This document shows, in pieces, positions 1-8,369 of a DNA stretch of 64,000 bases. A model generated the notes under the pieces. That model was given only the letters and a program-made list of their open reading frames with translations, made no database searches and had not been told where the DNA came from. The DNA comes from a bacterium M00.F.Ca.ET.205.01.1.1 (lineage in GTDB: Bacteria; Pseudomonadota; Alphaproteobacteria; Rhizobiales; Rhizobiaceae). The DNA lies in the NCBI GenBank assembly GCA_004791255.1, contig SRUQ01000010.1, positions 213,818 through 277,817 of the forward strand, given 5' to 3'. The number at the start of each line of letters is the position of its first letter. Within the stretch, counting starts at the first letter, position 1. The position numbers and the translations under genes were made by a program.

Positions 1-2
1 TG

Positions 3-491
3 AAGTCCCTGTCCTTCACCCAGCCCTATTATGATTCCGACATGGGAATCGCCACCAAGAGCGACAGCGCAATCAAGGCCGAGGCCGACCTCAAGGGCAA
101 GGTCGTCGGCGTGCTGTCCGGCTCAACCGGCGAGACCTGGGTCAAGGCGCATCAGGAAGCCGATGGCTACAGCGACGTGAAAGGTTATGACACCCAGCAG
201 AACCTTCTGCTCGACCTCAGCGCCGGCCGCGTCGATGCCGCCGTCAGCGACATTCCCGGCATGCAGTACTCCTTCCAGAAAATGAAGGATCTCGTGGTCA
301 AGGAGCGCATCAAGACCGGCGAGCAATACGGCCTGATGATGAGCAAGGACCATCCGCTGCTCGGCAAACTGAACGACGCGCTGACGACGATGAAGAAGGA
401 TGGCACGCTGGCCTCAATCCACAAGAAGTGGTTCGGCACGGACGCCCCTGCGGACTCCTCGACGGTCAAGGAAATGCCGCTGCCCAAATGA
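3..491 (+). CDS. Amino-acid ABC transporter substrate-binding protein, 5' end missing
   Basis: C-terminal part (about 162 residues) of a family 3 solute-binding protein that captures an amino acid in the periplasm and delivers it to the permease encoded just downstream. The reading frame is open from the first base of the window. Its first residues (SLSFTQPYYDSD) match the strand before the hinge typical of HisJ/GlnH-type proteins, and the end (DGTLASIHKKWFG) is the usual C-terminal helix of the family. Start codon and signal peptide lie outside the window. The ligand cannot be read from the sequence. The neighbouring cysteine desulfurase-like gene makes a sulfur-containing amino acid a reasonable but unproven guess. 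Confidence 0.88.
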   Translation, partial: KSLSFTQPYYDSDMGIATKSDSAIKAEADLKGKVVGVLSGSTGETWVKAHQEADGYSDVKGYDTQQNLLLDLSAGRVDAAVSDIPGMQYSFQKMKDLVVKERIKTGEQYGLMMSKDHPLLGKLNDALTTMKKDGTLASIHKKWFGTDAPADSSTVKEMPLPK

Positions 492-510
492 GCGGCTAAC
501 GGTAATATAG

Positions 511-545
511 ACGTGCCGGCTCCAAAGGCCGGCACGTCCCGTTTT
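511..545 (+). terminator. Hairpin with T-run after the binding-protein gene
   Basis: Perfect 10-bp inverted repeat (ACGTGCCGGC at 511-520, GCCGGCACGT at 528-537) with a 7-base loop, followed by CCCG and four T. It lies 20 bases after the stop codon and before the permease gene. It may be a partial terminator that keeps binding protein in excess over permease. Confidence 0.6.
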
Positions 546-650
546 CATGCATGACCTTCCTGGGATTGGCATCCGTTCGGCCAAGCCGTTGTCAGTCTTT
601 CAGGTCGTTCTCCGGCGTCGCGTGACGCCACACGTTTCGGGAACTCTGCG

Positions 651-1325
651 ATGTCGCTGATCGATACTTTCTTCAATCCCGACATTATCGCATCCAGCCT
701 GCCGGCGCTGCTGCGCGGCTTCCTCAACACGCTGCTGCTGGGCATCATGAGCATTGCCATCGGCATCGCGGTCGGGCTTGCGATCAGCCTCGTGCGCCTC
801 TACGGGCCAAAGCCGCTGCGCTGGATAGCCGTCGGCTATACCGACATCTTCCGCGCCCTGCCGGTGCTGGTGGTGCTGATCCTGATCTACTATGCGTTGC
901 CCTTCCTCGGCATACGCCTGTCGTCGTGGGCGTCCGCCGTGACGGCATTCGCCATCATCATGTCTGCCTATTCGGCCGAGGTTTTCCGCTCCGGCATAGA
1001 GAGCATTCCGAAAGGCCAGTTCGAGGCGGCGCAGGCGCTCGGCCTGCCGTTCCTGCTCACCTTGCGCAAGGTCGTGCTGCCGCAAGCGGTGCGCGTGGTC
1101 ATCCCGCCGATGACCAGCAACTGCGTCTCGATGTTCAAGGATACTTCGCTTGCCTCGACCGTGGCGCTGCCCGAGCTGCTCAAGGAAGCGACCAACGCGC
1201 AGTCGCTTTACGCCAACCCCTCGCCGCTGATCGGCGCAGCACTTGTCTATCTCATCTTCCTCTGGCCGATGGTCCGCCTGGTCAGCCTGCTCGAGCGCCG
1301 CTTCCAGACCGAGAAGACGCGCTGA
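651..1325 (+). CDS. Amino-acid ABC transporter permease (HisM/GlnP type)
   Basis: 224-residue inner-membrane permease of the polar amino-acid family, of normal length. The hydrophobic segments fit about five membrane spans, and the cytoplasmic EAA loop is visible as EAAQALGLP about 60% along the protein, where the ATPase docks. It follows the binding-protein gene by 159 bases and shares its direction. The ATPase gene is not next to it in this window, so it lies upstream or elsewhere. The ATG at 651 is chosen because the hydrophobic N-terminal region follows directly; the ribosome site (GGGAA) is only moderate. Confidence 0.9.
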   Translation: MSLIDTFFNPDIIASSLPALLRGFLNTLLLGIMSIAIGIAVGLAISLVRLYGPKPLRWIAVGYTDIFRALPVLVVLILIYYALPFLGIRLSSWASAVTAFAIIMSAYSAEVFRSGIESIPKGQFEAAQALGLPFLLTLRKVVLPQAVRVVIPPMTSNCVSMFKDTSLASTVALPELLKEATNAQSLYANPSPLIGAALVYLIFLWPMVRLVSLLERRFQTEKTR

Positions 1326-1368
1326 GCTTACCAACCGATCCCCAGTCCCGTCGCAGGAGCGTATCCCC

Positions 1369-2658
1369 GTGAACAAGCATCAAACCGACAACACGAGCGC
1401 CGCTGCGTTCCCGGTCGAAAAAATCCGCGCCATGTTTCCCGCCTTGCAGCGGGCCGGCGATTTCATCTTCCTGGACAATGCCGCCGGCGCACAGATCCCG
1501 CAGAGCGTGCTCGACGCGGTGACCAACCACCTGGTTTCGCACAATGTGCAGCGCGGCGGCCGCTATGGCCGCAGCGTCACCGTCGACCAATCGGTCGCCG
1601 ATGCGCGGACCAGCGTAGCGCTGCTGATCAACGCCTACAGTCCGTCGGAAATCTGCTTCGGCATGAACGCCACCTCGTTCATCCGCCTGGTCAGCCTCGG
1701 CATCGGCCAGATGCTGGCCAATGACTCAGATGGGGGGCGCGACGAGATCGTCATCACCGACATGGACCACGACGCCAACATCGCCACCTGGCTGGCGCTC
1801 GAGTCGGCTGGAGCCAAGTTCAAATGGTGGCGGATGCGCGAGGACGGCAATCTGCATGTCGACGACCTCAAGTCGCTGGTTTCGGAGCGCACCCGGCTCG
1901 TCGCCTGCACGGTGACGGCTCATTCGATCGGCTCGATCGTCGATGTCGCCTCGGCGGCCGGGATCGCGCACGCCGCCGGCGCCGAAGTGTTCCTAGACTG
2001 TGTGCATTACGGACCGCATGGGCTGATCGACGTGCAGGCCTGGGACTGCGACTATCTGGTCTGCTCCGGCTACAAGAATTTCTCGCCGCACATGGGCTTC
2101 CTGTGGGGCCGCTTCGAGACGCTGAAGCGGCTGCCGACCTTCCGCGAGGATTTCATTCCCGACGAGCCGCCCTACAAGGTCGAGGCCGGCACCTTCATCT
2201 ACGAGAACGTGTCGGGCATGGATGCCGCCGTTCAATATCTGGAGCTGATCGGCCGCAATCTCGCGCCTTCCAACAACCGCTCGCGGCGCGAAAACATCGT
2301 TGCCGGAATGGGCGCCATTCGCGACTACGAACTCGTCCTGGCGCGCGAGATGCTCTCCGTGCTCAAGAGCTGCAATGCCACTATCTACGGCGTCGCCGAG
2401 GAAGCTCGCATCAACGAGCGCGTGCCGACCTTCTGCTTCAACATCGGCAAGCTCTCGCCGCAGCGGATCGTCGAGGAGATGGCCGAGATGCAGATCGGCA
2501 TCCGCGACGGCCACATGTACGCGCCGCGCCTGATGAAGCGCCTCAACCTGTCGATGGACAGCGGCGCCATCCGCGCCTCGCTGGTGCACTACAACACGGT
2601 GGACGAGGTGCACCGGTTTGGAGAGGCGCTGCGGGCCGTGATCGCCAAGCTGTCGTGA
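1369..2658 (+). CDS. Cysteine desulfurase-like class V aminotransferase
   Basis: 429-residue PLP enzyme of the class V aminotransferase fold, closest in pattern to the VC1184-type cysteine desulfurase-like proteins. The PLP lysine is K236 in SGYKNFSPHMG, and the conserved N-terminal stretch FLDNAAGAQIP is present. Start is the GTG at 1369, preceded by CAGGAGC; an upstream ATG in the same frame at 1243 would run inside the permease gene without a ribosome site. It follows the permease by 43 bases and is probably cotranscribed. In this subfamily true cysteine desulfuration has generally not been shown, so sulfur mobilisation or C-S lyase activity on the imported amino acid is inference. Confidence 0.85.
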   Translation: MNKHQTDNTSAAAFPVEKIRAMFPALQRAGDFIFLDNAAGAQIPQSVLDAVTNHLVSHNVQRGGRYGRSVTVDQSVADARTSVALLINAYSPSEICFGMNATSFIRLVSLGIGQMLANDSDGGRDEIVITDMDHDANIATWLALESAGAKFKWWRMREDGNLHVDDLKSLVSERTRLVACTVTAHSIGSIVDVASAAGIAHAAGAEVFLDCVHYGPHGLIDVQAWDCDYLVCSGYKNFSPHMGFLWGRFETLKRLPTFREDFIPDEPPYKVEAGTFIYENVSGMDAAVQYLELIGRNLAPSNNRSRRENIVAGMGAIRDYELVLAREMLSVLKSCNATIYGVAEEARINERVPTFCFNIGKLSPQRIVEEMAEMQIGIRDGHMYAPRLMKRLNLSMDSGAIRASLVHYNTVDEVHRFGEALRAVIAKLS

Positions 2659-2671
2659 CGGGATGGGGCGC

Positions 2672-2691
2672 GCCTGACCGTCCGGTCAGGC
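2672..2691. terminator. Bidirectional hairpin between convergent genes
   Basis: Perfect 8-bp stem, GCCTGACC (2672-2679) and GGTCAGGC (2684-2691), with a 4-base loop, followed on the + strand by CGCCTTCTTCTTC. It lies between the stop of the aminotransferase gene and the end of the convergent peptide-transport operon, overlapping the stop codon of the latter. Confidence 0.55.
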
Positions 2692-3513
2692 CGCCTTCTT
2701 CTTCGCCAGCCTCGCCTTGATGCTGGCCACGTCGGCGCGCGGCGTCGCCGCGAACAGCGTCTTCGTATAGGGGTGCTTGGGGTCGGCGAAGACCTCGTCG
2801 CGCGAGCCGTATTCGACCGCTTCGCCGAAATACATCACCATCACGTCGTCGGCGATGTAGCGCACCACCGACAGGTCGTGGCTGATGAAGACGTAGGTCA
2901 GCTGGAACTCGTCCTGCAGGTCGGCGAGCAGGTTGAGCACCTGCGCCTGCACCGACAGGTCGAGCGCGGAGACCGGTTCGTCCAGCACCAGGAGGCTCGG
3001 GTTCAGCATCAGCGCGCGGGCAATGGCGATGCGCTGGCGTTGGCCGCCGGAGAACATGTGCGGGTAGCGGTTGTAGTGCTCCGGTCCGAGGCCGACCTTC
3101 TTCAGCATCTTCATGGCGAGGTCGCGCCGCTCTTCGGCCGGCTTGTCGGTGTTGATGAGCAGCGGCTCGCCGAGCACGTCGCCGATCTTCTGGCGCGGAT
3201 TGAGCGAGCCATAAGGGTTCTGGAAGACGATCTGCACCTTGCGGCGCATCTCCTTGGTCAGGCCACCCCTGGCGATGTCGACCTTGTGGCCGTCGATGAA
3301 CAGCTCGCCTGACGTCGCCGGGTCGATCAGCGTGATGATGCGGGCAAGCGTGGACTTGCCACAACCGCTCTCGCCGACGATGGCCAGCGTCTTGCCTTTT
3401 TCGACGCTGAACGAGACGCCCTTGACCGCATGCACGGTGCGCTGGCCGCGAAACAGGCCACCACCGATATGGTAGTCGCGAACGATGTTCTTGCCTTCGA
3501 CAACCTTGGTCAT
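2686..3513 (-). CDS. Dipeptide/oligopeptide ABC transporter ATPase (DppF type)
   Basis: 275-residue ATPase. Walker A is GESGCGKST (residues 47-55), the signature is FSGGQRQR, Walker B is LVLDEPVSALD and the switch histidine is in FISHDLSV. The C-terminal oligopeptide-transporter extension is present (VEYGSRDEVFADPKHPYTK). It is the last gene of the five-gene operon on the minus strand. Its start overlaps the previous ATPase gene by ATGA (3510-3513), so translation is coupled. It powers uptake through the two permeases together with its partner ATPase. Confidence 0.93.
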   Translation of the reverse strand: MTKVVEGKNIVRDYHIGGGLFRGQRTVHAVKGVSFSVEKGKTLAIVGESGCGKSTLARIITLIDPATSGELFIDGHKVDIARGGLTKEMRRKVQIVFQNPYGSLNPRQKIGDVLGEPLLINTDKPAEERRDLAMKMLKKVGLGPEHYNRYPHMFSGGQRQRIAIARALMLNPSLLVLDEPVSALDLSVQAQVLNLLADLQDEFQLTYVFISHDLSVVRYIADDVMVMYFGEAVEYGSRDEVFADPKHPYTKTLFAATPRADVASIKARLAKKKAA

Positions 3514-4361
3514 GCGGCGGCTCCGGAGGGGGCCGGCTCGAACAGCATGTCGGAGACGGTCGGCAGCCGGTCGCCCACCGCATTGTCCGGCAACGCCGCG
3601 AGCAATGCGCGGGTGTAATTGCTCTTCGGGCTCTCGAACAGCGACAGCACGTCGGCCTCTTCCATCTTGCGGCCCTTGTACTGGACGATGACGCGGTCGG
3701 CGGTCTCGGCCACCACGCCCATATTGTGGGTGATCATGATCAGGCCCATGCCATATTTGGCCTGCAGCGAGACCAGCAGATCGAGGATTTGCTTCTGGAT
3801 GGTGACGTCAAGCGCGGTGGTCGGCTCGTCGGCGATCAGAAGCTTCGGATTGCAGGCGATGGCGATGGCGATCATGACGCGCTGGCACTGGCCGCCCGAC
3901 ATCTGGTGCGGGAACGAGTTCAGCCGTTCCGCCGGTTCTGGAATGCCGACCTGCCGCAACAGTTCGATGGCGCGCTCCCGGCGCTGGGCCTTGTCCATGC
4001 CCATATGGAAGCGCAGCACTTCCTCGATCTGGAAGCCGATCGTGAAGCAAGGATTGAGGCTCGCCATCGGTTCCTGGAAGATCATCGACATCTCCTTGCC
4101 GACGATCTTGCGCCGCTCGGCGGGGCTGAGCTTCAGGAGGTCGCGGCCGCCAAAACTCATCTCGTCGGCGGTGACCGTGGCCGTCCACGGCAACAGGCCC
4201 ATCACCGCCAGCATCGATACCGATTTGCCGGAGCCGGATTCGCCGACGATGGCCAGCACTTCGCGCTCCTCGACATGGAGCGAGACGCCGTCGACCGCCC
4301 GGAACGGACCTGACGCGGTCTGGAACTCGACGACGAGATTGCGGATGTCGAGCAAAGCCAT
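3510..4361 (-). CDS. Dipeptide/oligopeptide ABC transporter ATPase (DppD type)
   Basis: 283-residue ATPase. Walker A GESGSGKS lies at residues 40-47, the signature is MSGGQCQRVMIA, Walker B is LLIADEPTTALD and the switch is MITHNMGV. The signature carries Cys where Arg is common (GGQCQR), a variant common in DppD-type subunits. The start chosen is ATG at 4361, because the protein begins MALLDIRNL as in the family and a ribosome site (AGGAGG, inside the end of the permease gene) precedes it. Start and upstream stop share one base (TGATG). Confidence 0.93.
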   Translation of the reverse strand: MALLDIRNLVVEFQTASGPFRAVDGVSLHVEEREVLAIVGESGSGKSVSMLAVMGLLPWTATVTADEMSFGGRDLLKLSPAERRKIVGKEMSMIFQEPMASLNPCFTIGFQIEEVLRFHMGMDKAQRRERAIELLRQVGIPEPAERLNSFPHQMSGGQCQRVMIAIAIACNPKLLIADEPTTALDVTIQKQILDLLVSLQAKYGMGLIMITHNMGVVAETADRVIVQYKGRKMEEADVLSLFESPKSNYTRALLAALPDNAVGDRLPTVSDMLFEPAPSGAAA

Positions 4362-5272
4362 CACGACCTCCTGAGCTTCGGATCGAGCGCGTCGCGCAGC
4401 CCGTCGCCGATAAGGTTGATGGCGAGAACGGTGATGAGGATGGCGAGGCCGGGGAAGGTCACCACCCACCAGGCGCGCAGGATGAATTCGCGCGCCGAGG
4501 CGAGCATCGTTCCCCATTCCGGCGTCGGCGGCTGGGCACCGAGGCCGAGAAAGCCGAGAGCGGCCGCTTCGAGAATGGCGTTGGAGAACGACAGCGTGGC
4601 CTGGACGATGAGCGGCGCCAGACAATTCGGCAGGATGGTGGCAAGCATCAGCCTGATATGGCCGGCGCCGGCGACCTTCGCGGCCACGACATACTCACGG
4701 CTCTTCTCGGCCATGACAGCCGCCCGCACCAGCCGTGCGAAATGCGGCTGCAGGACGAGCGCGATAGCCAGCATCGCATTGAACAGGCCAGGGCCGAGGA
4801 TGGTGACCAGGACGAGCGCCAGGAGCAGCGACGGGAAGGCCAGGATCAGATCCATGACGCGCATGATGGCCACGTCGACCCAGCCGCGGAAATAGCCGGC
4901 CAGCAGGCCAAGCGTGATGCCGCCGGTGAGAGCCAGCGTAACCACGACCGCGCCGATGAGCAGCGAAAAGCGCGCGCCATAGAGCAGGCGCGAGAGGATG
5001 TCGCGGCCGACGGGATCGGTGCCAAGCAGATATTGCGTGCTGCCGCCGGCCTGCCAAGCAGGCGGCCTCAGGAACGCGGTCTTGTCCTGCACGTCCGGCG
5101 CATAGGGCGCGAGCAGCGGGGCGAAGAGTGCGGCCAGCACCAGCAGAATGAAGACGAACAGGCCGATCACGGCACCGCGGTTCACCGAGAAATAATGCCA
5201 GAAGGTCCTGAGGCCGGTCAGCCGGTCGGGGCTGCCGCTGGCCATCGAAGTGATTTCGGTCGACTGGCTCAT
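4361..5272 (-). CDS. Dipeptide ABC transporter permease (DppC type)
   Basis: 303-residue inner-membrane permease. It has the N-terminal extension and first span (FWHYFSVNRGAVIGLF) typical of OppC/DppC, the phrase LLGTDPVGRDILSRLLYGAR and the EAA-like loop AAKVAGAGHIRLM. Start ATG 5272 shares one base with the stop of the upstream permease (TGATG), so the operon is translationally coupled through three consecutive junctions. It pairs with the DppB-type permease to form the channel. Confidence 0.93.
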   Translation of the reverse strand: MSQSTEITSMASGSPDRLTGLRTFWHYFSVNRGAVIGLFVFILLVLAALFAPLLAPYAPDVQDKTAFLRPPAWQAGGSTQYLLGTDPVGRDILSRLLYGARFSLLIGAVVVTLALTGGITLGLLAGYFRGWVDVAIMRVMDLILAFPSLLLALVLVTILGPGLFNAMLAIALVLQPHFARLVRAAVMAEKSREYVVAAKVAGAGHIRLMLATILPNCLAPLIVQATLSFSNAILEAAALGFLGLGAQPPTPEWGTMLASAREFILRAWWVVTFPGLAILITVLAINLIGDGLRDALDPKLRRS

Positions 5273-6279
5273 CACGAGGCCCGTATGCGCGGGTTGATGA
5301 CGGCGTAGAGCAGGTCGACGATGAGGTTCACGGCCATGACGATAAGGGCGATCAAAAGCAGACCTGACTGCACGACGACGTAGTCGCGCTTGAAAATGGA
5401 ATCGACCATCCACTTGCCGATGCCCGGCCAGGCGAAGATGGTTTCGGTGAGGATGGCGCCGGCGAGCAGCGTGCCGACCTGCAGGCCGATGGTGGTGACC
5501 ACGGGGATCAGGGCATTGCGCAAGGCATGCATGCCGATCACCCGCGACGGCGACAAGCCCTTGGCGCGTGCGGTGCGCACATAGTCCTCACCCAGCACCT
5601 CGAGCATCGCCGAGCGGGTCTGGCGGGCAATCACCGCCAGCGGGATGGTGCCGAGCACGATCGCCGGCAGCACAAGATGGCTGAGCGCCGAGCGAAAGGC
5701 GTCCCACTTGCCATAGAGCAGCGTATCGATGGTCATGAAGCCGGTGATCGGCTTGAAGAAGAACTGCAGGCCGATGCGGCCCGAAACCGGTGTCCAGCCG
5801 AGGTAGCCGGAGAAGAAGATGATTAGCAGCAGACCCCACCAGAAGATCGGCATGGAGTAGCCGACGAGGGCCGTTCCCATCAGCGACTGGTCGAACCACG
5901 AGCCGCGCTTCACCGCCGCGACGATACCGGCCGGAATGCCGAGCACCATGGCGAAGACCAGAGCAAAGAACGACAGCTCCATCGTTGCCGGAAAGAGGGT
6001 CTTGAACTCCTCAAGAACCGGACGCTTGGACGAGATCGCGACGCCGAAATCGCCGGTCGCAACCTCACCGACATAGCGGATATATTGCTGCCAGATCGGC
6101 AGATTGTAGCCGAACTGTTCCTTGAGTTCCTCATAGCGCGCCGGCGCCACGCCGTGTTCGCCGGCCATGGCAAGAATGGGATCGCCAGGCAGCAGCCTGA
6201 CGAAGGCGAAGGCACAGATAGTGATGCCGACAAGCGTCGGAATCAAAAGTGCAATTCTGTTGAGAATGTATTTGAGCAT
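5272..6279 (-). CDS. Dipeptide ABC transporter permease (DppB type)
   Basis: 335-residue permease. It begins MLKYILNRIALLIPTLVGIT, the standard N-terminal span of DppB/OppB, and contains the EAA loop around ARAKGLSPSRVIGMHALRN and the ending VNLIVDLLYAVINPRIR. Length is normal. It follows the binding-protein gene after a 42-base gap that carries a strong hairpin, and its product forms the heterodimeric channel with DppC. Confidence 0.94.
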   Translation of the reverse strand: MLKYILNRIALLIPTLVGITICAFAFVRLLPGDPILAMAGEHGVAPARYEELKEQFGYNLPIWQQYIRYVGEVATGDFGVAISSKRPVLEEFKTLFPATMELSFFALVFAMVLGIPAGIVAAVKRGSWFDQSLMGTALVGYSMPIFWWGLLLIIFFSGYLGWTPVSGRIGLQFFFKPITGFMTIDTLLYGKWDAFRSALSHLVLPAIVLGTIPLAVIARQTRSAMLEVLGEDYVRTARAKGLSPSRVIGMHALRNALIPVVTTIGLQVGTLLAGAILTETIFAWPGIGKWMVDSIFKRDYVVVQSGLLLIALIVMAVNLIVDLLYAVINPRIRAS

Positions 6280-6287
6280 GGTGAAAG

Positions 6288-6311
6288 GGGGCGGCGCTGA
6301 AGCGCCGCCCC
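6288..6311 (-). promoter_or_regulatory. Intercistronic hairpin between binding-protein and permease genes
   Basis: Near-perfect 11-bp stem (GGGGCGGCGCT at 6288-6298, AGCGCCGCCCC at 6301-6311) filling the short gap after the binding-protein stop. There is no T-run on the minus strand, so it looks more like a 3' mRNA-stabilising or attenuating element than a full terminator. Such hairpins commonly let the binding protein be made in excess over the membrane subunits. Confidence 0.5.
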
Positions 6312-6321
6312 GCTCGGTTCC

Positions 6322-7920
6322 TTATTCGGCCTTGTCGACGCCGTCGAAGCGGTGAATGCCCAGCGGGTCCATCATGAAGCCGCTGACATTCTTGCGCACG
6401 ACCGCATAGACCTGGCTGTGCGCCAGCAGGAAGGCAGGAGCCTGCTTCTGGAAGACAACCTGCGCCTGCTCATAGAGCTTGGTGCGCTCGGCCTGGTCGC
6501 TGGTCTTCTTTGCCTTCTGGATCAGGTCCTCGAAGTCCTTGTCGCACCAGCTGGAGTAGTTCGACACGCCGATGGCGGAGCAAGCGAACAGGGTGGCGAA
6601 GAAGTTGTCCGGATCGCCATTGTCGCCGGTCCAGCCGATCTGGAAGGCGCCCGGACGCTCCTTCTTCTTGCCCTCGGAGCGATACTTGGTCCACTCGTAG
6701 TTGACGATCTCGGCCTTGACGCCGACCTTGGCCCAGTCGGCCTGGATCAGTTCGGCGGCACGCTGGAAGTTCGGGTTGTAAGGACGAACGCGATCGGAAG
6801 CCCAAAGCTGGATTTCCTTGAGGCCGGCAGCCTCCAGGACCTTCTTGGCGGCATCCGGATCATAGCTGTCGGTCTTCACATCCTTGTCCCACGACCACAT
6901 GGTCGGCGGGATCAGGTTTTCCGCCGGCGTGGCGCCAGCGTCCTGGAACAGCGACTTGATCAGAGCTTCCCGGTCAATCGCCTGGTTGAGCGCGTGGCGA
7001 ACCTCGGGCTTGTCGAGCGGCGGGATAGTGGTGTTGTAGCTCATATAGCCGATGTTCAGGCCGGCCTGGTCCATCAGGGTCACGTCGTTGTTGGCCTTGA
7101 TGGTGCCGATGTCGGCCGGGTTCGGATAGGGCGCGATGTCGCATTCGCCGGCGAGCACCTTCTGGATGCGGGCGGTGGCGTCAGGCGTGATGGCGAAGAC
7201 GAGATCGTCGATCTTTTCCTTGCCCTTGAAATAGTCCGGGTGGGCCGCATAGCGGATGACCGCGTCGAGCTGGTAGTCGACGAACTGGAACGGGCCGGTG
7301 CCGATCGGCTTGGTCGAGAAGTCGGCCATCTTGCCATCCTTGGCGAGCTGGTCGGCATATTCCTTCGACACGATCGAGGCGAAATCCATGCCGAGATTGG
7401 CCAGCATCGGCGCGTTCGGCTCGGTCAGCGTCAGCTTGACGGTCAGGTCATCGACCTTTTCCCACTTGGCGACGTATTTCGGCATATCCATGCCGGTGTA
7501 GTAATCCCAGGTCAGGTTCGGCAGGTACTTGTCGCCGTTCCACGGATTTTCCTTGTTGAACTGACGGTCGAAGGAGAAGACGACGTCGTCGGCGTTGAGG
7601 TCACGGGTCGGCTTGAAATAGTCGGTGGTCTGGAACTTCACGCCCGGATGCAGGTGGAAGGTATAGACCAGGCCGTCGTCGGAGATTTCCCACTTGTCGG
7701 CGAGGCCCGGCTCGACCTCGGTGCCGCCATGCTTGAACTCGACCAGGCGCGAATAGACGGTACGCGACGAGGCGTCGAAATCATTGCCGCCGGTTGTCGT
7801 ACCGGGATCGAAGTTGGCCGGCGACGCTTCCGAGCAATAAACGAGCGTTTTCGCATTGGCCACACCGCCCAGGACGCTTGCAGCCAGCAACGCGGCTGCA
7901 AAAGCCATTGTCTTTTTCAT
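6322..7920 (-). CDS. Dipeptide-type ABC transporter substrate-binding protein
   Basis: 532-residue family 5 solute-binding protein. The signal peptide spans residues 1 to about 23 (MKKT, a hydrophobic core, then VANA before KTLVYCSE). The mature start TLVYCSEASPANFDP and the inner phrase FSFDRQFNKENPWNG match the DppA class rather than OppA. Start ATG 7920 is preceded by AGGGAGTGCTCA; an in-frame ATG 21 codons upstream would hide the signal peptide. First gene of the five-gene minus-strand operon. Ligand is probably a dipeptide, heme or small peptide-like compound; the class alone does not settle it. Confidence 0.93.
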   Translation of the reverse strand: MKKTMAFAAALLAASVLGGVANAKTLVYCSEASPANFDPGTTTGGNDFDASSRTVYSRLVEFKHGGTEVEPGLADKWEISDDGLVYTFHLHPGVKFQTTDYFKPTRDLNADDVVFSFDRQFNKENPWNGDKYLPNLTWDYYTGMDMPKYVAKWEKVDDLTVKLTLTEPNAPMLANLGMDFASIVSKEYADQLAKDGKMADFSTKPIGTGPFQFVDYQLDAVIRYAAHPDYFKGKEKIDDLVFAITPDATARIQKVLAGECDIAPYPNPADIGTIKANNDVTLMDQAGLNIGYMSYNTTIPPLDKPEVRHALNQAIDREALIKSLFQDAGATPAENLIPPTMWSWDKDVKTDSYDPDAAKKVLEAAGLKEIQLWASDRVRPYNPNFQRAAELIQADWAKVGVKAEIVNYEWTKYRSEGKKKERPGAFQIGWTGDNGDPDNFFATLFACSAIGVSNYSSWCDKDFEDLIQKAKKTSDQAERTKLYEQAQVVFQKQAPAFLLAHSQVYAVVRKNVSGFMMDPLGIHRFDGVDKAE

Positions 7921-8369
7921 TGAGCACTCCCTGATGTTCTTCCAAGCCCCTCTAGCAGGCTCGCGAAGCGCGCATATAAGCACCGTTTTTCCGGCTTTGG
8001 AACACCCCGTTTGCCTACCCCATCGTAAGCAGGAAAAAAATCCGATTTTCCTCCAAGTGGCGGAAAAAACGATCAGTTTTTTCTGTTCACGACATTGTTA
8101 ACGACCTTATTTTTTTATTGATCCGGGGTATCGCGAAATCGACGTGGCGCGAGGTCCCGGCTGGCCGCAAGCGCCGGCAGACAGCATTGCCGGCGCGCCG
8201 GCGGCAGCAAGATTTTTCGGCGGCAAATCTTTACTGGCTTGCCGCAAGGGCAAGACTTGCACCGCCGCCAATAGACGCAATACATAGGTGGATAGCGGCG
8301 AGCGGAGGACGTCTCTGTCAGCAGGAGGCGAGCGCGGCGGGACGAACGGAACGGTCCAGGGAGGGACGG
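7921..8369. other. Divergent intergenic region, 449 bp
   Basis: Holds the promoters of the peptide-transport operon (leftward) and of the acyl-CoA synthetase (rightward). The 8030-8120 part is AT-rich compared with its surroundings and has a perfect 7-bp palindrome GAAAAAA (8063-8069) / TTTTTTC (8077-8083) that could be a regulator site. No clear sigma-70 pair was recognised. An open frame runs from 8118 into the synthetase gene but looks non-coding before 8370. Confidence 0.5.

Noticed and set aside
8118..8369. Extra 84 codons at the N-terminus of the acyl-CoA synthetase
   Set aside because: No ribosome site at 8118 and no protein-like composition; GTG 8370 has one.
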